Under the pieces are notes generated by a model. The model saw nothing but the letters and a program-made list of their open reading frames with translations. It was not told where the DNA came from and made no database searches. Positions 1 to 9,177 of a stretch of 64,000 nucleotides of DNA are shown here, in pieces. Positions within the stretch are counted from its first letter, which is position 1. Every line of letters begins with the position of its first letter. Source of the DNA: Chitinophagaceae bacterium (GTDB taxonomy: Bacteria; Bacteroidota; Bacteroidia; Chitinophagales; Chitinophagaceae); contig JADKJV010000003.1 in NCBI GenBank assembly GCA_016720825.1, forward strand, positions 124,001 to 188,000. The letters run 5' to 3'. A program made the translations under genes and the position numbers.

Positions 1-3000
1 TTCCTCTCCGCCGGGACTCACTGCCTGGAAGAATTCATAATTCTTACTCAGTATTTTGGCCACGCCCACGCGCATAACTGCAATCACCCGCTGCGGATCG
101 TTGATGCTGGCATAAACTGTCATGTCAGAAGAAATACGGGAGAAGTACTTGCTGCCTGATTTTAATCCAAACTGCGACAATACTTCATTATGCCAGACAA
201 TACCCCTGCTGGGGAAGAGTTCATTATTGCGGTTATCAAAATGCATGGCCGCTTTCAGTCCCAAATAAGATTTATGGCTGTAAATATTGGCCGAATCCAA
301 ACCAATCTGTGCCGGACGCTCCAGCACCTTGCCGATATTGTCGGCATATTTGGCTGAATACTGCTGGTACACCGGTCCGATCATCAACTGCATTTTCTCA
401 AAATACCGGTGACGGAACAGGGCTTCCATATTCAGCATCTTGTATCTCGTTTGGTAAAAACCAAAGCGCTTCGTTGCATCGGGAACTGTCTGGTTGCCCA
501 GCCCGTAGAAGTTCCTCAATACAGGCGACGCATAGTAGCCTTTGATAAGTACATCGAGGTTACGGGTGATGTGATTGAATTCCCCGGAATAATTCAACTG
601 TACCCCTTTTCGGTCAGGTGCTGCCAGGAAACGGAATCGCTGGTCTGACGCATAAGGCAGGTTGCGGAAACCATATGTCTTTCTTGAAATACCAGCGCCC
701 CATAAAAAGCCATCATCTGAGTTGTATCCGAATATGGTTTGCGGGAAACTTGTTTTGTTATAATTGAATCCGAGGATCGTATTGTCATTCACCGGCGGGT
801 CGGCAGAAAATCTGTTTTTAGCATGGCTGCCGGGTTTGATCCAGTTTCCTTCTGATTTGAGATCATACAGCAGGGCTTCGGATCTGCCACGGATATTAAA
901 CGTGTCATTTCCTTTACCGCCAATCACACGGATCTTAATCACCGAACGTACCGTACTGTCTATCTCAAAAATATCATCATCATTCAATCCGAATAATCGG
1001 ATCTCTTTGGTTACAGAAGGATGGAAAATCCGGTTATACATCAGGAAGCTGGTGTCATTCCGCTTGGAACGGGCATATACCCTTACCTGTAACCCTTCAT
1101 TCGTTGTGCTGAGTTTGAAATATTCTTTCTGGTTACTGCCGATTACATTCACTTTTTTGGAAATGAAACGGTAGTAATTCATGCCTTCCTGTGTAAGCAG
1201 GTTGCGGCGTTTTACCAGTTTGTTGAAAAGCGTTTCCCCATCCAGCGCTACTGTTTCAGGGGGCATTTGGGCAATGGCTTTCCGGAACAGTGTATCTGTT
1301 AGCGATTCCTGAACCTGTGCAATTGCTTTTTTCCAGTCAACCGCATCCATTTCAGCCATAAATACGCGGTCAAAATCACGGGCACTGTAATTCAGCCAGT
1401 CCACATCGGGCATTCTGTTCATAAATCCTTTCAGGAAAGGCATGGCCCTGGTGGTGATAAACTTCAGCAGCTTTCCATCCGAATAAAAGAATGCCTGGTC
1501 GCGGTCTTTCGGTATGGGGTAATAAATTTTACCCTTGCCGGTGTCAACAGTGCCCCACCTCCATTGTGCAAAATGGCGCTCATAGTCACCTACCAGCATG
1601 TCCAGCAAACGGGCCCTGAGCACTACATGCTCATCAGCCTGGTGGTCGTTTTCCTCAAGCAGTTTTCCAAATACTTTGGCTGTGGATTTGGTGTCAGTGT
1701 TATCAGGCGAAGGATATCTTTCCTCCAGCATGCAGACTTTATTGGCGAATAGCGGTCTGTAAAACCCAAATGCAGGATCGTTGGGTACAAAGAATAATTC
1801 AGGATGTGCAGTGGTAATGTTCAGCGCTTCAGCCATCATCGGGATCGCCATAGGCGCATAAGGATGAGCCGCCGGGCCATATTGCTCAATAATTTTATCA
1901 GGCAGTACACCCTGGAAATTATCCGGGATAGTATGATGCAGGTCTTTTTCCACGGTACGCAATACCCATTCTTTACCCTTGCTGTCTTTCAGGTGAAGGG
2001 TGCGGGTTTGTTCGCCACCACCCAGACTGGTAGGTACGAATCCACCATGAGTGGACGTCATTTTGAATATTTTCATATTCACCGGTACAGACCATTCAGA
2101 ACGGTAACTTTTATCGCGGAAAAGGGTATTCAATCCTTTCAGCACAGGAAATTTATCACTGGCAGAAATCGTAATCGTGTCTTTATATCTTACATAAGGC
2201 ACATCCACTTCACGGATGGCTGTATCCAGCACGACTTCTGGAATCTTGGAAAAATTCAGCAGGGTGGTGGAATATGCTTTCCTGACAGAATCAAGAACCG
2301 TATAAAAAGTAAGGGTGACGTTTTTGTTTTTTGAAATTTCCAGTACCCCAAATCCGAAAGATGGAGAATCAAACAGGGCGCGCTTGCTTTTTGAAGTGCG
2401 GCTTTGTTTACAGCCTCCGCCGCTGACAATGTAGTTATAACTGCTGTCGCGGATATGCTGCAGGTTATGTTCATGTCCTGAAACAAAAAGCACATTGGGT
2501 GCTGCTTTTACCGCTTCAGAAACCTCTGTGATCATATTGGTGTAATTCGGATGCTTGATATCCTGAGGAGTACCGAAAATGCTGCGGGCAATCGGGTAAA
2601 TAGAACCGATAATTGGCAGCGGGATGTAAGCTGATTTTTTAATATCAGTAAAAGGGAAGATATGCTGTTTGAGTGTGAAAAATCCGCCATGGATACCATT
2701 ACTCTTAAACGGGTGGTGGCAGGCAAGGATCACCAGTTTTTTGGAGTTCCTGGCGGCAATTTCCCCGATCTGGTTAACCAGTTCAGCTTTTGTTTTTGCG
2801 CCGCAATCTGATTCCAGCTCAGGTTTATCAAAGGGGTGGATCCACCACTGGCTGTCAAACAGGATCAGGGTGATGTCGTTGCCGATCGTGACTTCCACCG
2901 GGCCGGGACATCCGTCTTCCGGAAAAAATTTCACATTGGGTTTGCCGAGATAATCCACATAAACCTGTTCACGGATGATCGCATCAAATCCGGTTCTTTT

Positions 3001-3342
3001 ACCGTTCTCCCAATCGTGATTGCCGGGAATCATAAATACTTTGGAAGGGGTGCCATCTGCAACTGATAATTGTGAATCCAGCACGGCACGGGCCTGTACA
3101 TAGTTACCCGACTGGTTATCAGGCAGCCCGTTTTTGTAAATATTATCCCCCAGGAATAAAATGGTGGTTTTTTTGTCGAGCGGAATCAGGTTCCTCACAG
3201 CATCCACAACCGGGTGCCGTCCATCGGTAAGTTGTCCGGCATCACCGATCAGAACTATGCGCTGGCTGATTGTATCTCCCTGTGCTTCCGCACTGAACTG
3301 GATCAGTATCAGGAAGACAGATAATAAAGCAATTTTTTTCAT
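1..3342 (-). CDS. Metallophosphoesterase fused to BamA/surface-antigen-type barrel (C-terminus cut by window)
   Basis: Open minus-strand frame from the ATG at 3342 (MKKIALLS, signal peptide ending near SAEAQ) to the window edge, 1114 codons; an in-frame ATG at 3354 is an alternative start. The N-terminal third shows all calcineurin-like phosphoesterase motifs in order: GDAG, GDNIY, GNHDW, ACHHPF and GHEHN. The rest aligns by eye along its length with the neighbour at 3626 (HFAQWRWG versus DRHEGQWTWG; YEFFQAVSPG versus YEFFQAQYLG), including the start of the C-terminal barrel. It is expected at the cell surface or periplasm as an outer-membrane-anchored phosphatase; the substrate is unknown. 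By comparison with the paralogue roughly 110-120 residues are missing beyond position 1. The fusion and barrel are well supported, the function is inference. Confidence 0.85.
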   Translation of the reverse strand, partial: MKKIALLSVFLILIQFSAEAQGDTISQRIVLIGDAGQLTDGRHPVVDAVRNLIPLDKKTTILFLGDNIYKNGLPDNQSGNYVQARAVLDSQLSVADGTPSKVFMIPGNHDWENGKRTGFDAIIREQVYVDYLGKPNVKFFPEDGCPGPVEVTIGNDITLILFDSQWWIHPFDKPELESDCGAKTKAELVNQIGEIAARNSKKLVILACHHPFKSNGIHGGFFTLKQHIFPFTDIKKSAYIPLPIIGSIYPIARSIFGTPQDIKHPNYTNMITEVSEAVKAAPNVLFVSGHEHNLQHIRDSSYNYIVSGGGCKQSRTSKSKRALFDSPSFGFGVLEISKNKNVTLTFYTVLDSVRKAYSTTLLNFSKIPEVVLDTAIREVDVPYVRYKDTITISASDKFPVLKGLNTLFRDKSYRSEWSVPVNMKIFKMTSTHGGFVPTSLGGGEQTRTLHLKDSKGKEWVLRTVEKDLHHTIPDNFQGVLPDKIIEQYGPAAHPYAPMAIPMMAEALNITTAHPELFFVPNDPAFGFYRPLFANKVCMLEERYPSPDNTDTKSTAKVFGKLLEENDHQADEHVVLRARLLDMLVGDYERHFAQWRWGTVDTGKGKIYYPIPKDRDQAFFYSDGKLLKFITTRAMPFLKGFMNRMPDVDWLNYSARDFDRVFMAEMDAVDWKKAIAQVQESLTDTLFRKAIAQMPPETVALDGETLFNKLVKRRNLLTQEGMNYYRFISKKVNVIGSNQKEYFKLSTTNEGLQVRVYARSKRNDTSFLMYNRIFHPSVTKEIRLFGLNDDDIFEIDSTVRSVIKIRVIGGKGNDTFNIRGRSEALLYDLKSEGNWIKPGSHAKNRFSADPPVNDNTILGFNYNKTSFPQTIFGYNSDDGFLWGAGISRKTYGFRNLPYASDQRFRFLAAPDRKGVQLNYSGEFNHITRNLDVLIKGYYASPVLRNFYGLGNQTVPDATKRFGFYQTRYKMLNMEALFRHRYFEKMQLMIGPVYQQYSAKYADNIGKVLERPAQIGLDSANIYSHKSYLGLKAAMHFDNRNNELFPSRGIVWHNEVLSQFGLKSGSKYFSRISSDMTVYASINDPQRVIAVMRVGVAKILSKNYEFFQAVSPGGEE

Positions 3343-3441
3343 TCTGTCCCGCATCAAAAGCCTTGTAATTTATTTCACATGGTTGCCCGGAATTGCCTCC
3401 CGGGCATGACTTGTATTTATTTGGCCCTCATGGGGCTGCAT

Positions 3442-3467
3442 AAAGTTTTCAATATACAGAAAACTTT
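3442..3467. promoter_or_regulatory. 9-bp perfect inverted repeat in the divergent promoter region
   Basis: AAAGTTTTC (3442-3450) and GAAAACTTT (3459-3467) are perfect inverted copies around an 8-base AT-rich spacer. The repeat lies 100 bases upstream of the phosphoesterase start and about 160 bases upstream of the barrel gene at 3626. It could be an operator serving one or both genes, or a 5-prime leader hairpin. No regulator is known; seen directly, role inferred. Confidence 0.4.
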
Positions 3468-3582
3468 GGCGGCAGCCTTTATTTAAACGGAAAATTTTGA
3501 CATTAAAAAGGTTATTTTCACCCCCTTAATAATATCCCTGAAATTTTCGCCAATTTTCAAAAATTCGTATCTTATTCTCTTT

Positions 3583-3613
3583 TTTGGACATATACCACTG
3601 ATCATTATACCTA
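3583..3613 (+). promoter_or_regulatory. Weak Bacteroidetes promoter candidate for the barrel gene
   Basis: TTTG at 3583-3586 is followed after exactly 19 bases by TATACCTA (3606-3613). The -33 box and spacing fit the Bacteroidetes consensus TTTG-N19-TAnnTTTG, but the -7 box matches only its first half. The start codon follows 12 bases later. Confidence 0.28.
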
Positions 3614-3625
3614 AACACTGCAACC

Positions 3626-6187
3626 ATGAAACTGTTTAAAATTCTCACAGCCTGTTTTTTATGTATTTTTTACCACCCGCCGGCGGAAGCCCAGGCGCCT
3701 GCCGGCAGCGCGCCCGGCGGACACTTCAGTACCAGCGGCGGACGCACTTTTTGGATGGGTGCCAATTACCGCAAAGAATGGAATACGCCAATCGCCGTTC
3801 CCGTTCTTAACCTGAAAACTGAGCACGGTGGCCTTACCCCTGTAAAAAGAGGTGGTGGCAAGCAGACCAAATCATTAAGACTGGCTGACCCGTCTGGCAG
3901 GGAGTACACACTCCGTTCAATTGCCAAATTCATTACCAGCAAAACCCTGCCCGGTGACCTGCAAAGCGAAGCCGCCGCTGACCTCGTATCAGATGGCGTT
4001 TCCGCTTCTTACCCTTATGCCGCACTGTCTATTCCCGTGCTGGCAGAAGCTGCAGGTATCCCGCATGGCACTGCCAAAGTGGTGATGATACCTGATGATC
4101 CCAAACTGGGAGAATTCCAGAAAGATTTTGCTAACACACTTGCTTTATACGAAGAGCGCCTTCCTGATACAGTACAGAAAGGTTATAATACAGATGAAGT
4201 GGTTGAGAAACTGGAAAAAGACAATGATAATGATATTGACCAGTTAGCACTGTTGAAAATAAGGATACTGGATATGTTTGTGATGGACCTTGACCGTCAC
4301 GAAGGCCAGTGGACCTGGGGTGCTTATGAGAACGGCAAAGGCAAAGTTTTTTATCCCCTTGCTAAAGACCGTGACCAGGCATTTTATATCAACCAGGGTT
4401 TGTTGCCCGGTTTTATTAAAGGCCGTTCACTGGTTCCCCAGCTGGAAGGGTTTAAAGCCCAGGCAAAAAGCATTGAGCGTTTCAATTTTGCAGCGCGCAA
4501 TTTCGACCGTTTCTTCCTGAACCAGCTGACTGAAGCTGACTGGAAAAAAGCAGCAGAAGATTTCCTGGCTAAAATGACCGATGATGTGATTGATCGCGCC
4601 ATGGCCCAGCAGCCGGCAGAAATCCGCGACATTTCCTCTAAAAAAATTGCTGAAACACTGAAAGCCCGCCGCGGATTCCTGCTGGCTGAAGTGATGCAGT
4701 ATTATCATTTCCTGTCAGAAATCGTAAGCGTAACAGGCAGTGATAAAAAGGAAAAATATGATATCACCAAAAATGATGATGGTACCATGTGGCTCCAGGT
4801 ATTTAAAGTGGACAAAGATGGTAACGTTCAGCAAAAAATGTACGACCGCAAATTCCTGCCGCTGACTACAAAAGAAGTCCGCATTTATGGTTTTGACGGC
4901 GACGACCAGTTTGTGCTGCATGGCGGTGATGATAAAATCAAAGTAAGACTGATCGGTGGCGGCGGACAGGATGTATTTGAGAATACAGCCAAATCCAAAA
5001 ACGTACAGATCTACGACAGGGCTGATGGCAACAACAGCGTTAAAGGCCTCTTCAAAAACCGGATGACCAACGACAGTGCCGTAAATAACTTTAACTGGGT
5101 TTATTATAAATACCCCTTCCAGAGTGTATTCGGTACGCTGGGTTATAACCCGGATGATGGCGTTTCTCTCGGGCCGACTTTCAAATTCATCCGCCATGGT
5201 TTCCGGAAAGTGCCGTATAAATCGCTGCACCAGTTTAAACTCACTTATGCATTCTCCACCAAAGCGGTGAATGCCAAATACCATAATGAATTTATTTCTG
5301 TTCTGGGTAAGGATATGGATATCACGACTGACCTGGAATACAAAGGACCTAATAACACCAGTAACTTCTTCGGTTATGGTATGAACAGTGTGTATGATAA
5401 AACGAATACCGGCAAGTTCAGGTACTACAGGATCCGCTATGACCTTGGTGATTTCAGCATCCAGGTCCGCCAGCGTTTTTCTGATAATGTATCAATTGCT
5501 TTCGGCCCTTCATTCCAGATTTACTCGCTCGATTCTACTGATGAGCTGAATAAAGTAAGAAATGTGGTTGTGAACCCTGCAAGCGGACTCAGTCCTTCCG
5601 TGTTCCAGCGCCAGACTTATTTTGGAGCCAAACTGTCTTTCATCGTAGATACACGTAACAGCCTGGCCCTGCCCGACAAAGGAGTGAACTGGATTACTGA
5701 AATCCGTCACATGTCTGGTATCCGTAAGCCTGCCAGTTACAAGAGCGTAACCCAGCTGAGTTCTGAATTGTCTGTTTATTTCAACCTGGTTCCCGATCGT
5801 TTGGTGTTTGCCAACCGTATTGGTGGCGGTATCACCCTCGGTGAACAGGGTTATGAATTCTTCCAGGCACAATACCTCGGCTCCAATGAATTCCTCCGCG
5901 GTTACCGCAAAGACCGTTTTGCAGGTAAAGCCAAATTCTATAACCAGGCTGAACTGCGTCTTAAACTCTTCAACCTGAAAACCTATCTCTTCCCCGCTGC
6001 CTTCGGTATCTACGGATTCTTTGATGCCGGCCGTGTTTGGGTGAAAGATGATAATATCAACAAAATGGGTACAGGCTACGGCGGTGGTCTCTGGTTCTCT
6101 CCGCTCCGTAAGATTGTATTCACGCTGAGCTATGCAATTTCGAAAGAAGATAAGCTGCCGTTGTTTGGAATGGGATGGAAGTTTTAG
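3626..6187 (+). CDS. Outer-membrane BamA/TamA-like surface antigen protein without phosphoesterase domain
   Basis: An 853-residue protein with a signal peptide (MKLFKILTACFLCIF to about AEAQA). It has a central soluble domain with the motif LDRHEGQWTWG at about residues 219-229 and a C-terminal beta-barrel from about residue 490. The barrel ends in FGMGWKF, the aromatic C-terminal residue typical of barrels recognised by the BAM machinery. It is a paralogue of the divergent gene at 1-3342 but begins after the phosphoesterase part. Its role is unknown: surface-antigen barrels of this type may be porins, insertases or anchors. The start fits the signal peptide; there is no Shine-Dalgarno, as usual in the phylum. 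Confidence 0.8.
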   Translation: MKLFKILTACFLCIFYHPPAEAQAPAGSAPGGHFSTSGGRTFWMGANYRKEWNTPIAVPVLNLKTEHGGLTPVKRGGGKQTKSLRLADPSGREYTLRSIAKFITSKTLPGDLQSEAAADLVSDGVSASYPYAALSIPVLAEAAGIPHGTAKVVMIPDDPKLGEFQKDFANTLALYEERLPDTVQKGYNTDEVVEKLEKDNDNDIDQLALLKIRILDMFVMDLDRHEGQWTWGAYENGKGKVFYPLAKDRDQAFYINQGLLPGFIKGRSLVPQLEGFKAQAKSIERFNFAARNFDRFFLNQLTEADWKKAAEDFLAKMTDDVIDRAMAQQPAEIRDISSKKIAETLKARRGFLLAEVMQYYHFLSEIVSVTGSDKKEKYDITKNDDGTMWLQVFKVDKDGNVQQKMYDRKFLPLTTKEVRIYGFDGDDQFVLHGGDDKIKVRLIGGGGQDVFENTAKSKNVQIYDRADGNNSVKGLFKNRMTNDSAVNNFNWVYYKYPFQSVFGTLGYNPDDGVSLGPTFKFIRHGFRKVPYKSLHQFKLTYAFSTKAVNAKYHNEFISVLGKDMDITTDLEYKGPNNTSNFFGYGMNSVYDKTNTGKFRYYRIRYDLGDFSIQVRQRFSDNVSIAFGPSFQIYSLDSTDELNKVRNVVVNPASGLSPSVFQRQTYFGAKLSFIVDTRNSLALPDKGVNWITEIRHMSGIRKPASYKSVTQLSSELSVYFNLVPDRLVFANRIGGGITLGEQGYEFFQAQYLGSNEFLRGYRKDRFAGKAKFYNQAELRLKLFNLKTYLFPAAFGIYGFFDAGRVWVKDDNINKMGTGYGGGLWFSPLRKIVFTLSYAISKEDKLPLFGMGWKF

Positions 6188-6214
6188 TGCAGAAAACGGT
6201 TGTTAATAAATAAT

Positions 6215-6253
6215 AAAGTGGGAGTTGGCTGAAAGGCGGCTCCCGCTTTTTTT
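6215..6253 (+). terminator. Intrinsic terminator after the barrel gene
   Basis: AAAGTGGGAG (6215-6224) pairs with CTCCCGCTTT (6240-6249), with one G-U pair, and runs into seven T residues (6247-6253). It lies 28 bases after the stop codon. Confidence 0.75.
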
Positions 6254-6290
6254 GTAACCCTGAAGCGATCTGGAAGATCTGATTTAGGGG

Positions 6291-6525
6291 GTTGGAGAGT
6301 TGGATGTTGGATGTTGGATGTTGGATGTTGGATGTTGGATGTTGGATGTTCTTTAAAGTAGAAAAAACTGCGCAAGTTAGTGCGAATCCGATATTCGCAG
6401 AATAGCATTTTCTAAATAGTAGTAAATCATCAGTTTGAGGGTTTAACCTCCAACCTCCAACATCGAACCTCCAACAATCTTCGCTGAATGCGGAAATGCA
6501 CGATCAAAGGGTTCAACCTCCAACT
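6291..6525. repeat. Palindromic GTTGGA-family element, copy A1
   Basis: This fills most of the 336-base convergent gap. The left arm contains seven perfect head-to-tail copies of GTTGGAT (6299-6347). The right arm is inverted (ACCTCCAAC type, about 6445-6475), and a second short CCTCCAAC block ends at 6524, overlapping by one base the stop codon of the minus-strand GAF gene. The middle holds a short hairpin (TGCGAAT/ATTCGCA). The tail (GAATGC, GAAATGCA, GATCA, then GGTTCAACCTCCAAC) recurs in copy A2. No ORF of its own is credible. Confidence 0.85.
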
Positions 6526-8866
6526 ATTTTTTAGCGGTAGGTATCTCCTCAAAATTCACATCCACCCTCAACGCCTTCAGCCCAATCACTCCCTGGAGCT
6601 CTTCCAGGTCGTGCTGTTCAACGCCGGGTTTGAGGAGTTGTTTGCTTTGTAGGAAGTCAATGTATTCCATGTATTCGGCGGCATCGCGGGCCTGGGAATA
6701 AACGATGGCGATTTTACCGGGCTGGGTAAGCCTTTCATTGTTTGATTTGATATGTACTTTGTCAATCCGCTTTTTCACGATTTCATAGCGGATATTATAT
6801 GCGCCGTCCACATCAAACTTCCTTTCTTCTGTCCTGAATGTGATGGAGAGCGGCTGGCTGTGACAAAGAATTAACTGGGTAGTACGCAGCGTGTGGCTGA
6901 GTTCTGATTCCAGTTTATGGGTAAGTCGTGCTGCTTTGGCCAGCACGGTGAGCTGCCACATCCGCATATTACGCAGGTAAATTTCATCAAAGCGCTTGCG
7001 GGGTGTGATGGATTGCCCCATATAGATATTGAACTCGAGACCGTCAGTTACGTAACGTTCAAAATAATGGGGATATACTTTTTGTGCAGAAATCTGTTCT
7101 TTGTCAATAAACCGGGCCAGGGTATCATTGATGCGTGAAATACTTTGTTCGTATTCCTTACGGTGGTGATACACCATGCCTATCTGCGGATCAAGTGCGG
7201 CAAAATATTCTTCGATTTCATCTTTGATGGCGGGTTCAGTATTGCGCAGGTGGTTAAAGGCTGCAGCAACCTGGCCCTGCATAAAATCATGGATCGCCAG
7301 TTCCTCTTCTGATTTCATGGGCTCAGCGGATTCCTCGATATGTTTGTTGATCCTGAATTCAATTTCCTGCAAGAGCGGGAAGTTGACAGCCGACTGTGCT
7401 TCCCGGATTACTTTGCTGGCAAGCTCAAGCTGCTCCACCATATCCAGCTGGATGGCACGGGATCTTTCTGTCGAAGAGTTCCGGATATCAATAGCGCCGT
7501 AAAGCGGATGCACTTCATGGAAGGCAATCTTCTCAATGCGGGCATTATCCTGCTGGTCATGTTTGTTTACAATGTAATTCAGCGCTGTTTCCGTGAATTT
7601 CCACTCTACAGCTGGCTGTACCGCCGTAAATTTTTTCTTGATCACCCGGTCCACATCCGTATTCAGCCGGTCCAGGCTGTTCTCAAGCCCGAGTGCAAAC
7701 AGCGGTATCGCGGCTTCAACTTTGCTGATGTGAATGGGTTTCAGCGCGCCGGCCTCTTTTGACATGATTTCCAGTAAGCCAATCATTTCATTTTTTACCA
7801 CCAGCGGGCAAAGGATCAGGCTTCTCGCACCTTCCATAAAATAATACTGCAGGCATTGCACATCACTGAGTGATTGTTCATTCAGCGTTGAGAAAAGCAC
7901 CGGGTGGTGGTTATCACGGAACAACAGCTTGCAATAGTCACTGATTTCGTCTTTGTCTGCCACCGTCTGGAGGTGACGGAAAAGGAGACTGTTATTATTA
8001 TGCAGGTCAGAATATACGTAGTGGTTGTTGATTTTGAAGAATGGCGTAACGCCAATGCTCAGTCCTTTCAGTCCCACCAGGCTCTGGATATGATCTTCCA
8101 GTTCTGTGTAAAGGGATAAATCAGAAAATGCTTCAATATCCAGCAGGCGGTTTTTTATTTTGGTGACCACTTCCTGCTCGGTCATATCATTTACCCGCAT
8201 CACCGCCACTCCTTCAAATACAAAACGGTCCAGCGGAATCATGTGCATCAGTTCCTGGATGGTCATGATGCGGTTGGTCCGCTGGTCAAGGATAGACTCA
8301 GGCAGTTCCGGCATGTCATCCATCGGGCGGATATCCATAAAGCGGGCATCCAGCCTCATTTCCATGTAACGGGTGAGGTTGGTTTCGGGGTCGTAATAGG
8401 TATAAACCGACCGGGTGGTTTCCGGACTGTTATAGCCCAGGTATTTTTTTAAGACCAGGCCATAGGCAAAATGAAGCCGGTCCTTATTGATTTCTTCCCC
8501 TGCATCTTCGGTGGGCACATGGATTTCATGTGTACCGGGTTTCAGCAGTAACTGTTTGAACAATGGAGAGCAATACACCGCATGCACCTTAAATGGGAGC
8601 GATACGCCATACATGTAGTTAGCCGTGGTAGGAGGGAAAACGGCACTCAGCAATTCCTGTATCAGTTCCGCATGCTTATCAACTACCGAGAAATCAGTTA
8701 TTGCTTCCAGTAACTCTGGATGCTGTTCAAACTGCTTCACAACTTGTCCATATAACTTACGCAAACCCGGGTTTCCGTGTTCAATATTATGCTTAAGCGA
8801 TTCAACCAGCGGCCGGAAGGAAAGGAAGCTGTTGAACAGGATTTCGGTATCAGTAGCGGTACTCAT
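6524..8866 (-). CDS. GAF-domain-containing protein, 780 residues
   Basis: A large soluble protein without signal peptide or membrane segments. A central stretch (about residues 260-420, around LVGLKGLSIGVTPFF to PLFALGLENSL) has the look of a GAF domain, including ARSLILCPLVVKNEMIGLLEI, which would be the core beta strands. The C-terminal half is helical and charged and matches nothing I recognise. Similar long GAF proteins without an output domain are common in this phylum; the ligand and function are unknown. The ATG at 8866 is the only good start. Its stop codon abuts repeat A1. Confidence 0.6.
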   Translation of the reverse strand: MSTATDTEILFNSFLSFRPLVESLKHNIEHGNPGLRKLYGQVVKQFEQHPELLEAITDFSVVDKHAELIQELLSAVFPPTTANYMYGVSLPFKVHAVYCSPLFKQLLLKPGTHEIHVPTEDAGEEINKDRLHFAYGLVLKKYLGYNSPETTRSVYTYYDPETNLTRYMEMRLDARFMDIRPMDDMPELPESILDQRTNRIMTIQELMHMIPLDRFVFEGVAVMRVNDMTEQEVVTKIKNRLLDIEAFSDLSLYTELEDHIQSLVGLKGLSIGVTPFFKINNHYVYSDLHNNNSLLFRHLQTVADKDEISDYCKLLFRDNHHPVLFSTLNEQSLSDVQCLQYYFMEGARSLILCPLVVKNEMIGLLEIMSKEAGALKPIHISKVEAAIPLFALGLENSLDRLNTDVDRVIKKKFTAVQPAVEWKFTETALNYIVNKHDQQDNARIEKIAFHEVHPLYGAIDIRNSSTERSRAIQLDMVEQLELASKVIREAQSAVNFPLLQEIEFRINKHIEESAEPMKSEEELAIHDFMQGQVAAAFNHLRNTEPAIKDEIEEYFAALDPQIGMVYHHRKEYEQSISRINDTLARFIDKEQISAQKVYPHYFERYVTDGLEFNIYMGQSITPRKRFDEIYLRNMRMWQLTVLAKAARLTHKLESELSHTLRTTQLILCHSQPLSITFRTEERKFDVDGAYNIRYEIVKKRIDKVHIKSNNERLTQPGKIAIVYSQARDAAEYMEYIDFLQSKQLLKPGVEQHDLEELQGVIGLKALRVDVNFEEIPTAKK

Positions 8867-8955
8867 GGCGGGTAAGCTTTGGGCAGCCGGTGGGTTTAGG
8901 ATGACCGGTGAACAAATCTAAGAAAGTTTGGGGGAAGGGGAGTATGAGGCCTGCA

Positions 8956-9176
8956 GGATGTTGGAGGTTGGATCTTGGAAGTTGGATGTTCTTTAACACA
9001 GGACATTCCTGCACAATATGCAGATACTGTAAATCGAAGAGTGTAAAAAAAAGTTGTTGTCCGTTCAAAAGCGGAATTGTCCGATTTAAGGGTTCAACCT
9101 CCAACATCCAACATCGAACTTCCAACCCTTTGTGTTGAATGCAGAAATGCAAGATCAGAAGGTTCAACCTCCAACT
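8956..9176. repeat. Palindromic GTTGGA-family element, copy A2
   Basis: Occupies the 311-base gap between two minus-strand genes, so here it lies 3-prime of the barrel gene and 5-prime of the GAF gene. The left arm has GTTGGAGG, GTTGGATC, TTGGAAG and GTTGGATG units followed by TTCTTTAA. The inverted arm (about 9091-9126) has CCTCCAAC, ATCCAAC, ATCGAAC and TTCCAAC units. A tail homologous to A1 ends CCTCCAAC at 9175, two bases from the stop codon at 9178. The GAF-gene promoter must lie between 8867 and about 8955 or within the repeat. Confidence 0.8.
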
Positions 9177-9177
9177 T

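Noticed and set aside
1804..2334. Plus-strand ORF of 176 codons inside the phosphoesterase gene
   Set aside because: The minus-strand frame reads continuously with phosphoesterase and barrel motifs across it.
4715..5284. Minus-strand ORF of 189 codons inside the barrel gene
   Set aside because: Complement of a well-supported reading frame; composition and motifs belong to the plus-strand gene.
7340..7762. Plus-strand ORF of 140 codons inside the GAF gene
   Set aside because: Shadow frame; no signal, domain or promoter.
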